Source: Fonsecaea monophora (taxonomy: Eukaryota; Ascomycota; Eurotiomycetes; Chaetothyriales; Herpotrichiellaceae). From it: a stretch of 64,000 nucleotides of DNA. Positions 10,520-22,018 of the stretch are shown piece by piece. The notes under the pieces are model-generated. The model was not told the DNA's origin. It ran no database searches and was given only the letters and a program-made list of their open reading frames with translations. The stretch spans positions 248,001 through 312,000 of the forward strand of contig NW_019173947.1 of the NCBI RefSeq assembly GCF_001642475.1, written 5' to 3'. A program made the position numbers and the translations under genes. Position 1 is the first letter of the stretch. Each line of letters opens with the position of its first letter.

Positions 10520-11519
10520 TCAGAGTTTGCTTTTTGGCTCCGACAAAGGTGAGGCATAGCTGCCCATCATAAGTCTCTTTCCCCCATCGACACTAATGTC
10601 CTCTCCATTGACATACGTGCCAGCCCTTGAAGCGAGATACACTGCGACGCCGGCCATGTCCTCTGGCTTGCCCAGTCTTTTCATCGGATTGTCATTGGCT
10701 GCCACTTCCTCGCCGCCAAATTTCTCGATGGCAGGGCTGGCAAGACGCGTGGGGTACCAGCCCGGAGCGATGACATTCGTCGTGATATTCTTGTTGACAA
10801 GTTCTATCGCCAGATTCCTCCCCAAATGATGGGCGGCTGCCTTTGAGATGCTATAAGCGATTGCCCCGTCTGAGCCCGTGTGCAAAACGGCGATGCCGCC
10901 GACAGAGCTCACGATAAGGACTCTTGCCGGGTCATCGTGGGTTCCAGCAGCAGCAAGCAGAGGGATCATCCTATGCCGCCCGTTAGCTTTAAAGACACAA
11001 TCAGTCCAATAGAGGTCTTGATTGTTATTACTCACTTCCGCGTCAAATTGAAGACGCCGCGGACATTCACGTCCAAAGTCTTTGCAATTTTCCAGTCGTC
11101 AAAGTCTTCGTAGGGTCCACCCCAGCTGGCGGCAGCGTTGTTGACCAGGATGTGGAGCTTTCCATCGCTCAGCCTGCTCTTGGTTTCTTCCACGAGCTTT
11201 TCTATGCCCTCGATGCGGCTCACATTGGCGACAATATAAGAAGCGCGGCCTTGGATATTTGGCAGAGCATTTAGTTGAGCGACAGCTTCTTTGAGGCCAT
11301 CTTCCTTCCGCGCGGTCAGGATGACTTCTTTCGCACCAGCTTGCAGAAACCCGCTAGCAATGTAAAGGCCAATGCCTCTTGAGCCTATTTCAAAACATCA
11401 CTTGAGCTTATCTTTCGGCGTGGAAATGGTGCGAAGCGATCAGACTCACCACCAGTAATCAAGGCAACCTTGCCGTCCAGCCGGAAAAGGGATTCAAAGT
11501 TCGGGATTCCAGCCATCAT
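10520..11519 (-). CDS. Short-chain dehydrogenase/reductase with peroxisomal PTS1 (-SKL)
   Basis: Exons 11519-11450, 11384-11036 and 10970-10520, separated by two 65-nt introns, give 289 aa. A second ATG lies one codon downstream. The classical SDR features are complete: cofactor loop TGGSRGIG near residue 22, NNAA, the catalytic Ser in VSSVGG, YSISK (YxxxK), and a C-terminal VNGEDISVDGG. It resembles the RhlG-like 3-oxoacyl reductase branch. It ends EPKSKL, a canonical PTS1, so it is probably a peroxisomal 3-ketoacyl-CoA reductase or hydroxyacyl dehydrogenase. It is divergent from BVMO1 and shares an intergenic region holding two CCTCGG motifs. In the bacterial lva operon an SDR (LvaD) serves the same pathway type. 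The exact substrate is inferred. Confidence 0.92.
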
Positions 11520-12000
11520 GTAAATGATTCACAATTATGCGTCGCTATCAATGCACAACAGAGAACCTCGCGTTGGTTTTGGATTGCAGGTGTTTTTAGT
11601 TTGGACAAAACTACAGATACATGAGCTCCGGAACAACAAAGCCCGGAAAACCTGAACCTCGCAAAGCCTCGGTCGTCCTGGCTGACCTCGCTCCGCCGTC
11701 AACTCGCAGCTACCCGCCAGCCGGCAGTGTTCCACACGAAACCATGTGTGATATGGAGGTGGTCTGCTTTTGCCGCAGACGAGTTTTGTTCTTGCAAAAC
11801 CCTCGGCAACCTAAATCTGCGGCTATCGAGGCTGGTTCAAAGTCACGGCACTGTTCCTGCGACACATTCTAAACTTTATTTCACGACAGAGTATACATTT
11901 TTATCACGAGTACGTGGGAATGTAATCTGGTCCAAGTGTGAAAATCCCCCAGCAAACACCAAAATTGTCTACAGAACACCTTGTTTGAGAGTTTCCCAAA
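11520..12000. promoter_or_regulatory. Bidirectional promoter SDR / BVMO1 with two CCTCGG sites
   Basis: These 481 bases separate divergent start codons. CCTCGG occurs at 11667-11672 and 11801-11806. This hexamer is the known core recognised by the fungal fatty-acid regulators FarA/FarB. Shared control of both genes is inference. Confidence 0.5.
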
Positions 12001-14456
12001 ATGTCCCACACCCATGCTCCCCCAGACGAAGAGTGGCAGCTCCTGGACCAATGGCACGGGAAAAAGTCAAAGCTACGAATCGTCCACATCGGAGCTGGTG
12101 TGGCAGGTATCCTCATGGCATACAAGATGAGGAAGATGATGACCGACTACGAGCTTGTTTGCTATGACAAGTATGACTGCCTTGATCCGGAAAAAGCGCC
12201 AGATTGCTAAAACCCATGACAGAAACCCCGAGATTGGCGGAACCTGGTCTGTCGTTGACTGAGGACTTCAAGTACAGTACAGACGCTTATGTTATCAGGT
12301 ACGAGAACCGCTATCCCGGCTGTGCCTGCGATGTGTAAGCTTTCCGTTCTATCCATCAGTGTCCCCCCATCTCTGATGTCAACCTAGTCCGGCTCATGGC
12401 TATACGTACCCATTCGATGGTTACGCAGACTGGTCTAGTTTTTATGCATCAGGCCCGGAGATTCTGCAATACTTGAAACAATTTGCCGCGAAGCACGATC
12501 TGGGCGGCTTTTTCAAGCTCAACTCAAAGGTCATCGAAGCAACATGGGACGATGAGCAGGGCATTTGTGAGTTCCCTTGTGTCTTTGCCCATGAGCGACA
12601 GACTGACCGATGCCTATAGACAACGTCAAGATTGAGCAAGATGGAGCCATCATTGAGGATTACTGTCATATCCTCGTCAATGGAGGTGGATTTCTGAACA
12701 ATTGGAAATGTATTCTTTCCGGGCCACAATACCTTCAAAGTAATCCACATTGACCACAAGCAGGGCCCAACATTGCCGGACTTTTTGATTTCAAAGGCCA
12801 ATTGGTGCATAGTGCTAGTTGGGATTCAGGTAGGATGAAATTCACTCGCCCGACAACAGACTCGGATTGCTGACCAATTCCAAGCGATTGACTATGCCGG
12901 GAAAAAGGTCGCAATCTTGGGGACCGGCTCTTCTGCCATTCAGATTGTTCCGCAGGTCCAGAAGAGTAAGTTTTACTTGAAGTCTGGGACGATCGTACTT
13001 GCTTATCCGTGCTAGCTGCCCAGCACCTTGTCGCGTTTATGCGCTCCAATACATGGTTGGTAGACACCAGAGGATATCCTTGGTGCACGAAAACTAAGAT
13101 CTTACAGGATTTCGCCACCATTTGGAGCCACTGTTCTTGGACAAAGGGAGAACGATTCAAAGGCAGCCCCGGAAAAGTTTCCTGCCGGCCCGCAACACAA
13201 GTTCACTGAGGAAGAAAAGGAGCGGTTTCGCAAAGATCCCGAGTATCATCTGAGATATCGGCGGCTGCTTGAATCGAGTTTCAACGCCGGGTTCGACATG
13301 TTTCTTCCCGACACGGAATATGCCAAGGTTGTTAAAGACAACATGAAAGCTGAGATGTTGCGACGACTTGGGCCTGGCCATGAGGAGTTGAAGGAAAAGC
13401 TGATTCCAAGCTGGCCCCCCGGGTGTAAGTTCAAATTCAGCAGATTCTTACTATTGAAGGACTAACATGGACATTACAGGCCGCCGCATAACACCTGGAG
13501 AGGGCTATCTCGAAGCATTGGTTCAACCAAGTTGGTATACGCTGATCTGATCTCGTACTCTGTTAACACGTGCAATGTAGATGTCGAAACAGTGCACCAG
13601 GAAATTGCGAAAGTGGTGCCCGAGGGTGTTCTAGGCGCAGATGGTACACTGTATCCCGTTGATATAATCATCTGCGCCACTGGATTCAATATCGCCTTCA
13701 GCCCTTCGTTGTGAGTTTAGTTACTTTTCATATTTTCCAGGTTTGCTAACCTTTTTCCACAGCCAGGTCAAAGGCGTCGGTGGTGTGGTCATGGAAGAAG
13801 AATTCACTCCGGATCCCAAAGTGTACATGGGATTTACCGCGCCTAAATTCCCAAACTTCTTCACCATCAATGGGCCAAGGGCTAACTGGGCCAACGGATG
13901 TTACTATCCCTCGGTCAGTTCACCCTTGTTCGTCTTGATGAATCCCAAAACTCACTATTTTACAGGTCGAACTTCAGGTCGAATACGTCATTAAATGTGC
14001 GAACAAGATGCAAGAGGAAGGTATCAAAGCAATGGAGGTCAAGCCTGAAGTCATCGAACATCTTTATCGTTATCATGATGCGTGGCATCGTAGATCGACA
14101 TACTCAGCACCATGCAAGAGGTATGCTGCTTCTGAATCTCGCGCCTGTCAGTCAATACTAATTCTTCGAAGCTGGTACAAGCGCGGTAGCACCACAGGTA
14201 CCGTCTGGGTATGGGGTGGATCGGTAGGTTCTACGAAGCCTCTCCGGTCGCACGTAAACCACTGACAATCTCCCAGGGTCTTCATTATCTCAAGGCAATC
14301 AAGGAGCCAAAGTTTGAACACTACAACTACACATATAAGAACAGCAACATGTTTGCATACTTTGGCAATGGCCGGCTGGAACTTGAATGGAAGGGTGAAC
14401 AGGACAAGATGGCTCCATACATCCGAAACGGAGACGTCCCATGGGATTTCGAATAA
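12001..14456 (+). CDS. Baeyer-Villiger-type flavin monooxygenase (BVMO1), 15 exons
   Basis: Exons 12001-12170, 12223-12246, 12299-12334, 12388-12566, 12620-12709, 12764-12829, 12885-12965, 13016-13055, 13108-13424, 13480-13530, 13581-13710, 13763-13913, 13966-14120, 14172-14223 and 14277-14456 total 573 aa. All introns are 50-55 nt. The FAD Rossmann loop GAGVAG is at residues 31-36, and the second dinucleotide loop ILGTGSSA is near residue 200. The BVMO fingerprint FxGxxxHxxxW(D/P) appears intact as FKGQLVHSASWD near residue 176, and NPEIGGTWYENRYPG is typical. BVMOs use NADPH and O2 to insert oxygen beside a ketone, giving an ester or lactone. The spliced frame has no break. The ketone substrate is unknown. 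Confidence 0.92.
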
Positions 14457-15276
14457 GACATTCTTTGTGATACAACAGACATATGCACCTAGACACTAGT
14501 TAGAGATAAGAAAATCACCAATCATGAAGACGGCTCTTTCCAAGTCGGTCCTTTTAAAGAAAATCAACCATTATTGCTCACGAACACAGGAGATGGTAAA
14601 GAAAATGCCTGTGAGAACCACGTGCATCACGTACGTCTACTCCATACATGCTGTAGCTATGTCTAATTCAACCATGGTGCCCGATCAGCACATTCACGTC
14701 GAATCGGTGTGTGGAGAGAATAGACTGGCCGCCCTGGAGAGGTAGAGAGAACTCGGGTTCTTCTCACCCAGCAACTAATTTAGCAGGGGCTCTGTTCATC
14801 TTCGGCAAGACACTTCGTATGTCAATTCCAAGAGTGAAAAGATTGGTTCGGAAGGATTCCGCTTTGTCCTTGATTTGAGATGCGGGACACTTCAGAAGAG
14901 CTCGGGAACCCGCAGGTGCATAATTGACCAGGCGAGGTCTGAACCGGGCCCGAAGTTCTGATGGCGACTACTGTCCACGCGAAATCTGTTTTCTGGGGCC
15001 ATGACGGGGTCGGTTGCCCAATGCCCATGGGGCCCCAGGCCGGATACTGAGCGTCAAACCCGAGGAGGACAATTCTGCAGGCAACCTTTAGTGACCTCGG
15101 ATAAGTTAATGGAACCGTATTCAGGGTAATCATAGTAGTTTGGACTTCACCAACGGCCCCGAACTGAGTTAAATAGCAACCACATGCCCATGACCAGGAA
15201 TTTTGCAGGAAAGCATACGCTACGGTTCTGATAGCTTCGCTTGTAATTGCAACTGTCCAGTTTCGCGGCGGAGAAA
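14457..15276. promoter_or_regulatory. Upstream region of the MFS transporter, inverted CCGAGG/CCTCGG pair
   Basis: No gene was seen in these 820 bases. CCGAGG at 15060-15065 and CCTCGG at 15095-15100 form an inverted pair about 180-215 bases upstream of the transporter start codon. Confidence 0.45.
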
Positions 15277-17231
15277 ATGGTGTCCAACAAGGATCGAGCT
15301 GCCATCACTTGGTACAACATTCTCATCGTCAGCTTTGTTACAATAGCTGCCGCTGGCTATGCTTGGACCAATGCCATCATAGGAACAACTCTGGGTATGT
15401 AATAATCTGGAGAGCTACGGGCAGCGAGATTAATTTTGGGCCTCCCCCTTTCCAGGCCAGCCTTCATTTCTGAAGTACTTTCATCTCGACACTGCTTCCA
15501 ATGCCACCGATCTAATTTCGACCATGAATGGCCTTTTCCAGGCCGGTGGATTCTTCGGCGCTCTTGCTGCGGGACCTGTCGCAGATCGATGGGGCCGAAA
15601 ATTCTGCCTGGGGGCGGTCCGTCAACCAGTTCCAAGTGAATGGCTTTACCAAAATCTAACGTTGGTGTTCAGGCCGCTGTTATCACGATCGTCTCAAATG
15701 CCTTGTTGGCTGGTAGCGTTCATGTTGCCATGTTCATCAGTATGGAACCTTACCTCCGCCGCAGCTTTTGGAACATATATACTGAGCTTTACACAGCTTT
15801 TCGGTTTTTTGCCGGCTTTGCAGCTTTCTTCACGCTCACAGTTGTCACGGTACGCTTTTGCATTTTCGTGGCTACAAGTCTATTATTTCTTCCGTGGCTA
15901 ATACGGTGGCTAGATCTGGATGAGTGAAGTTGTCCCTCCAGCCGTGCGAGGGACGGTTATGGAGATGCTTACTGTTGGTTTCGTTGTCGGCTATGTAGGC
16001 GCCTCCTGGTGTGGCTTCGGGTTTTATTTCTGGAAGTCCGACAATGGAAGTGAATGGAGGCCACCCCTCGCAATCGGTTGTGCCTTCCCACTCATATTCC
16101 TGGCTGGTCTCCGCTGGGTTCCAGAGAGCCCACGATATTTGGTCGCGAAAGACCGCCACGAGGAAGCTCGAACCGTTCTTGAGAGGCTTCATCGCGGCAA
16201 GGACCCGGCAGACGTCTCCTTTGCGCACGCAGAACTCTATCAGATCCAAAAACAAGCAGCCATTGACCGGACGCTCCAAACCTCCTGGGCCGCTATGTTC
16301 AAGCGGCCTTCCTACCGGAGACGCTGCTTCTATGCTATGGGTTATATCGTCATCACACAGTGTATTGGAGAGTTGGTCATCAACAGTGAGTGTTCCCCGG
16401 TCCTGTCATTTGGCCACCAGGATTCACACCTCGTTAGATTACAGCCCTTCACTCTACGCTGGTTTGGGCTATGGCCCCGTCAAACAGCTGCTCTACTCTA
16501 GCGCATGGATCACACAAAGTGTAGGCTTCGTCGTCATTGCCATGATCCTTATCGACAGGTTTCCTCGACCCCAATACATGGCATTCGGCGTATTATTCTC
16601 CGAGGTATGCCTTAGCATCTATACTGCCATCATAGCAACCTATGGGGAGACGCTGGAGAATAAGGCAGCTCTCCGTGCTGCTGTGGCGATCCTTTTCATC
16701 TACCTCTTTCCGGTCATCGTTTTCCTTGACGGTGAGTTGTTGATTCCTCCAACCTTTGGCACATGAACAAAGCGGCCTCTAACAAAATGTTGACATAGGC
16801 TTGCTTTTCATCTACGTGGCTGAACTGTTTCCGAACCATTTACGTGCAAAGGGGACCAGTCTCGGCATTGCTACCTTCTGCCTTACCAACATTATTTGGC
16901 TTCAATCAGCGCCAACGGGATTCAAGTGAGTTTTGACACGGTCTGGAATGATGAAGCTCGTGCTAACGACGATTTACTTGGAAGGAATATCGGATGGAAG
17001 TATTATCTTTGTCTGATCATTCCTGGAACGATAGGCGGCTTGATTCTCTGGAATTACTTCCCCGACACGAAAGGTGTTCCGCTCGAGGAACTAGCAGCCC
17101 TTTTCGGTGACGAAGACGAGGTTGCCATCTACCAGAGTGAGATCGAAGTTAACGAAAACACTGGGGAGGTCGAGGAACACCTCCGCGAACCCAAGGCGGC
17201 ACAAACCGTTTATGTTGAGAGTACTGCTTGA
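15277..17231 (+). CDS. MFS sugar-transporter-family permease
   Basis: Exons 15277-15394, 15456-15616, 15673-15739, 15797-15849, 15914-16385, 16438-16731, 16799-16925 and 16985-17231 give 512 aa, normal for the family. Family signatures visible are DRWGRKF after TM2, PESPRYL before the central loop, YSPSLYAGLG, and YVAELFPNHLRAKG near TM10. The protein belongs to the hexose/lactose-permease-like sugar transporter family (PF00083) with 12 membrane helices in the plasma membrane. Placed between BVMO1 and MFE-2, it may import the compound the cluster degrades or a related one. Members of this family also carry quinate, lactones and other small acids, so sugar is not assured. Confidence 0.9.
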
Positions 17232-18850
17232 ATTACGTTGATGGGAAGCTGAAGCAGTCAGACCAAGTTCCCTTGCGTGTCTTCTTGAATTCTAGGGGGT
17301 AACCGATTCGATATCGAGCCCTAAACGTGAGTCGGACACAATAACCTCAGTCTGGGCAAATCCAATCAATGATAAGAGAGTTTCTGTACCATTATTACGT
17401 GCACCACTCGTGCGTTGTCTCTCCCTGTCCATCGTTCTATGGTGTGTGTGTGTCACGGTGCACTTCGGATACCCCAGCCTGCTCCCGGGCGGAATTGGAA
17501 GGGATCGTGTATAATTCCGAGTCCAGAAGATAGGCCTCGGCATTCATCTTTTGCCCATTTCTTTTTTGCAATACTGAATTCAAGTGCGAGGTGAGCCGCA
17601 CGCTAAATTCTATCTTCTTGGGTCCGACTGATGGTCTCTGAAAGGTGTTTCGGGTGGTATTGATGGTTATGAAAAGTTATCCCGGGTACCCGAGGTAACG
17701 GGGTCTTTCCGAATTCCACACCAGCAAGCTCCATGATGATAATTAGCGGACCATGGTGCTTTGACGGGCGTGGATCGCACTAAGCATGTTTAGCGCGCAT
17801 CACTATGTAATAAGCCACAGACAATTATCGGCCCCGGAGGAGTTGAGTGTTTTCAGAAGCGACAAGAGTGGTTTTGTTGTGCGAGCTTTGAATGGTATGT
17901 ATTCACCCTGCTTTATTCACAATGAATGACCAACGATAATATACCATGTCAAATGGACATGGGTAAAATCATCCGACCTTCGAAAGAAGAACCCCCAAGG
18001 CTTGTCTGTCTTAAGAGTCGAGATCCACCCGCGCCTTAGCAGAGGTTTTAGCTGTGCCCCGAAATTTCGTGTTTGAGAGTGGCTGCTTTTTCCCCGGGGG
18101 GACCTTGGGTGAACTCGGCTTTTCTGTTTACAAATCCGGGGAGGCATTCGGCGAGCCGGCTTCCGGTTAACCTTATTTTAATGGTTCAAAATATCAGCGA
18201 TTCTATGTAGTGTACCGAGTAGTGGTAAAACTACCCCGGGGTGTGGGACATAAAATCGCTAGTGTGGTCGCTAAAGTCAGGTCCCGAAGCAGAGGGCGTG
18301 GCCAAAAGGCCCACCGACGCATCAGCAAGAGCAGGACAATCTCTATCCGGTATAGCGAAGCCTCGGCCTAAGATAGCGGCTTTGCGTCCTATGTTTTTGC
18401 GCCTCAATGCTATGTATCTGGTGGATGTAGGCAACGTTGACTTGGCCGTGGCTTGTACTCGGTAGAGTTAGCATCTGGACGTTCGGTAGATGTCATGTAA
18501 TCTATTCCTCCGATCCTGGACCTGACGATGCATTGCTGCGCGGGATTCGACAGCTGAACCTCCATGAAGAAACTACACAAGAACTGCCTCGCTAAAGGGG
18601 GGGGTTAAAATTGTGTTTTTGCCGGCTTCCTCGTATTCTCGTTAGTGTGAGAATTGCGAGTATCCAAATGATAGTCAAAGTTCTCATGCCCTGGCCCAGT
18701 CCCAGCCAAAGCTTTCCGAGGTTATGTTGCACAATATATAGCGGACACGTGAGCTGTAGCCGCGCTGTACCCTGTCAATACAATAATTTCAAGAAGAACG
18801 ACATCTGATTATTCGGCGGAAACGGTATTCACAATCTATCTGTAACTGCG
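17232..18850. promoter_or_regulatory. Long intergenic region upstream of MFE-2 with three FarA/B-type hexamers
   Basis: No gene is supported across 1.6 kb. The motif occurs as CCGAGG 17690-17695, CCTCGG 18361-18366 and CCGAGG 18716-18721, the last about 130 bases before the MFE-2 start. Short GC palindromes (CCCGGG-type) are also present. Several small frames around 17.9-18.4 kb show no family features. Confidence 0.45.
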
Positions 18851-21720
18851 ATGCATTCCAAGACTATCCGCTTCGACAACATAGTTGTCGCCATCACAAA
18901 TGGTGGTAGCCAAGTAGGGAAACAATTGGCTCTCGATCTCGCTTCTCGAGGGGCGTCTGTTGTGATACAAGATGACAAAAAACATACCGCCGATGCAATC
19001 GTGGATGAGATCCGTCGTGGATCCGGGTCGGCGACGGCATGTGTGTCCCCTGCGAGGGACGGGCATAAGGTTGTGGAGGAAGCGATCCGTGCATTCGGAG
19101 CTATCCATGTCCTCATCAATAATATGAGTATTGATCCATGTGCGAGCAAGAAGTTTGGAGAAATCTCGGACAAGGAATGGGATATCTTCACAGAGGTAAG
19201 CAAAACTTTGGTTGTCAGACACTCTTCAAGCTTCCGCTGACGGGTAATACCAGGAACACATCTACGGGACATACAAGGTCAGTCTGCGGCCCACGAGACG
19301 ATGCTACAAATCTTTTTTCCAAGTTATATTGATCGCATACAGTCCTCAAGAGCAGCATGGCCATACTTCAAGAAGCAAAAATTGGGACGGATCATCCAGC
19401 TAGTACCAACCACGGCACTGTCTGGCCATCCAACCCATGCCGTCTCTCCCGTGGTTGAGTTTGGCATGATTGGCTTCACCGAAACCCTGGCGAAAGAAGG
19501 CCTCAAAAACAACATCCTGTGTAATTTGATCATGGCACCATCAACGTTTGCCCCGGAAGTCTTGATGGGGACGGTGGCGCTCGCAGGCCTGCTGTCACAC
19601 CCGAGCTCGCGGACGAGCAATGCACTTTTTGAGGCCGACAGAAATTCAATTTCTCGGTTGAGTTGGGAACGTTCAAAACCACACGGTCTGAAAACGGACA
19701 GCAACCTGTCTGTTAGTGCTGTCCTTCAAACCTGGCCAAACGTAGGGGACTTTGCAAATTCGGACACCCATCCAGATGGTCCATGGGATGCGATGGAATT
19801 GCTTGAAAAGTCAAAGCATTTGCCTGCCAATTCACAGGGCGAGAATATGGACTTCAAGGCCAAAGTGGCGGTCGTGACTGGAGCAGGAAACGGGTCAGTG
19901 AAAATCCATGATCCTCCCGATAGACCTTCGAGGCCTCTAACGCGCTGTCTTACAGTCTAGGCCAACAGTACGCCTTGCTATTAGCCAGGATGGGAGCGAA
20001 GGTGGTGGTCAACGACCTTGCTGACCCTCAAAAGACCGTGGACATGATCAAGGCTGCAGGAGGGCAGGCCATTGCTGACAGACACTCTGTGGAGGAAGGT
20101 GACAAGATTATCCAGACAGCACTGGACGCTTATGGAGGCATCCATATCCTCATCAACAACGCGGGAATCCTTCGAGACAAGTCCTTCCAAGCCATGACTG
20201 ATGACATGTGGCGAATCATCCAGGCCGTTCACCTTCGCGGCACTTACAAGACTGCTCGCGCCGCATGGCCACATTTTGTCCGGCAAAAATACGGGCGGAT
20301 CGTCAACACCACCAGCGTGAGCGGCATCTACGGCAACTTTGGCCAAAGCAACTACGCCACCGCGAAATGTGGAACCATTGGCTTGTCCTGCGTGTTGGCC
20401 AGGGAAGGACTCGAGCATAACATTCGCGTCAACACCATCGGCCCGAGCGCTGGGACGCAACTAACACGAACGGTCATGCCAGAAGAGATGGTCCAGGCAC
20501 TGAAGCCCGATTATGTGGCGCCATTCACGCTCGCGCTTCTCTCGGATCGGCTTCCTGGGTCAAGCACCAATGGCCTGTACGAAATTGGTTCTGGCTTCAT
20601 TGCCGTAGATAGGCTACGAAGAGCCGCTCTCGAGACCATCCCTAGTCGACAGGCCATCAGTGCCGAGTCACTGAAGGCATCGGCTCAATGGAGCAGGCTT
20701 AACTCGGCAGACATAACAGCAAGTCAGACCTTGAGTAACGGTACTTTGTTGCCAGCACCTTTGAGCGCTCGAAAAGACGAGACAATCAAGTACCAGTACA
20801 CCACGAAAGATGTCATCCTCTACAATCTCGGCATTGGAGCCCAGGCGACAGACAGCCAGTGGGTCTTTGAAGGATCTAGATCATTTGAAGCCTTGCCGAC
20901 CTTTGGTATGAAAACTCGATGTCTTGGGAACCCACAGTTGCTAATAATGTCTATGATGCAGGTGTCATTCCATACTATGACCCTTCAGTCGCGACCATGA
21001 TGGCAGATATGCTTCCGAACTTTTCGATGGTGAGTCAACTTGAGCACTTCTGCTGTGGGCGTCGCTGACCTCGAGGAAAAGAAACGTGTCCTGCACGGCG
21101 AACAATACCTCGAGATACGCAAATTTCCCATCCCGGTGAGTGGAAACTTGATCACGTACCCTGCCGTCAGCGAGATAGTCGACAAGGGCAAAGCGGCCGT
21201 CGTCGTGACCACCTTCCGTACAGTAGACTCTTCGACCCAAGAGGATGTCTTCTACAACGAACAGACCATTTTTGTGAATGGTAGTGGTGGTTTTGGTGGC
21301 TCGAGGACAAGCCGAGATCGTGGGCCGGCGACAGCACCCAACAAGGTTCCGTCACGAGCTCCTGATGCCGTCAAGACGGAAAAGGTGTCGGAGAGAGCGG
21401 CAGCACTCTACAGACTTTCGGGGGATCTCAATCCACTGCACATCGACCCGGACACAGCGAAAGGGGGAGGGTTTGACAAACCCATTCTGCACGGCTTGTG
21501 CTCTTTCGGTATCTCAGCAAAGCACATCTACACAACTTACGGCCCTTTCCGGAACATCAAGGCACGCTTCTCCAGCGTGACGCTACCCGGGCAGACCTTG
21601 AAGACGTCCATGTGGAAACAAGGTCGTACTGTCGTCTTCACAACTTCGATAGTCGAAACTGGACAAGTCGTACTATCTGCAGCAGCGGTGGAGCTTCTGG
21701 GTGGAACAGCTCGTATGTGA
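18851..21720 (+). CDS. Peroxisomal multifunctional beta-oxidation enzyme (MFE-2/Fox2 type), first dehydrogenase domain degenerate
   Basis: Exons 18851-19195, 19254-19277, 19343-19893, 19956-20905, 20962-21029 and 21076-21720 give 860 aa. Three domains occur in Fox2 order: 3-hydroxyacyl-CoA dehydrogenase A (about 8-290), dehydrogenase B (about 297-600) and 2-enoyl-CoA hydratase 2 (about 640-855). Domain B is intact: VVTGAGNGLG, NNAG, and the catalytic Ser/Tyr/Lys in TSVSG...NYATAK. The hydratase motif YRLSGDLNPLHIDP keeps its Asp and His. Domain A aligns without gaps, yet its Ser, Tyr and Lys are replaced by Pro, Ser and Glu, and the cofactor loop reads TNGGSQVG. The C-terminus ARM fits the PTS1 consensus. 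The enzyme hydrates enoyl-CoA and oxidises the (3R)-hydroxyacyl-CoA. It is probably active through domain B only. Confidence 0.93.
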
Positions 21721-22018
21721 GGTGTGATGTGTTTCAGAGGCAGATTTCGAAATATGGTTAGCTATATGTGTCCAAGGTATATTGTCGCGTCAAATCCAAA
21801 ATCATTCATCACGATCAGAGAGTGCCAGTGGCCATGCGAAAGCCCCTCGTGTGTTAGCGCTCGAAAGTCCGTTGTTCGCCGCCCACCCTCAGCGGTAGGT
21901 CCATCATGTCAGGAGAGTGAACAATGTGCTCCGCAATAATCACAAGATGGGGGGCCTATGGCATTGAAATCCTGTCGAAAGGGGCTCATCAAACACCCGC
22001 GACTTTATATGTACACAC
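21721..22018. other. Convergent 3' flank between MFE-2 and acyl-CoA ligase 1
   Basis: These 298 bases separate two convergent stop codons. Nothing was recognised beyond expected 3' untranslated sequence. Confidence 0.4.
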
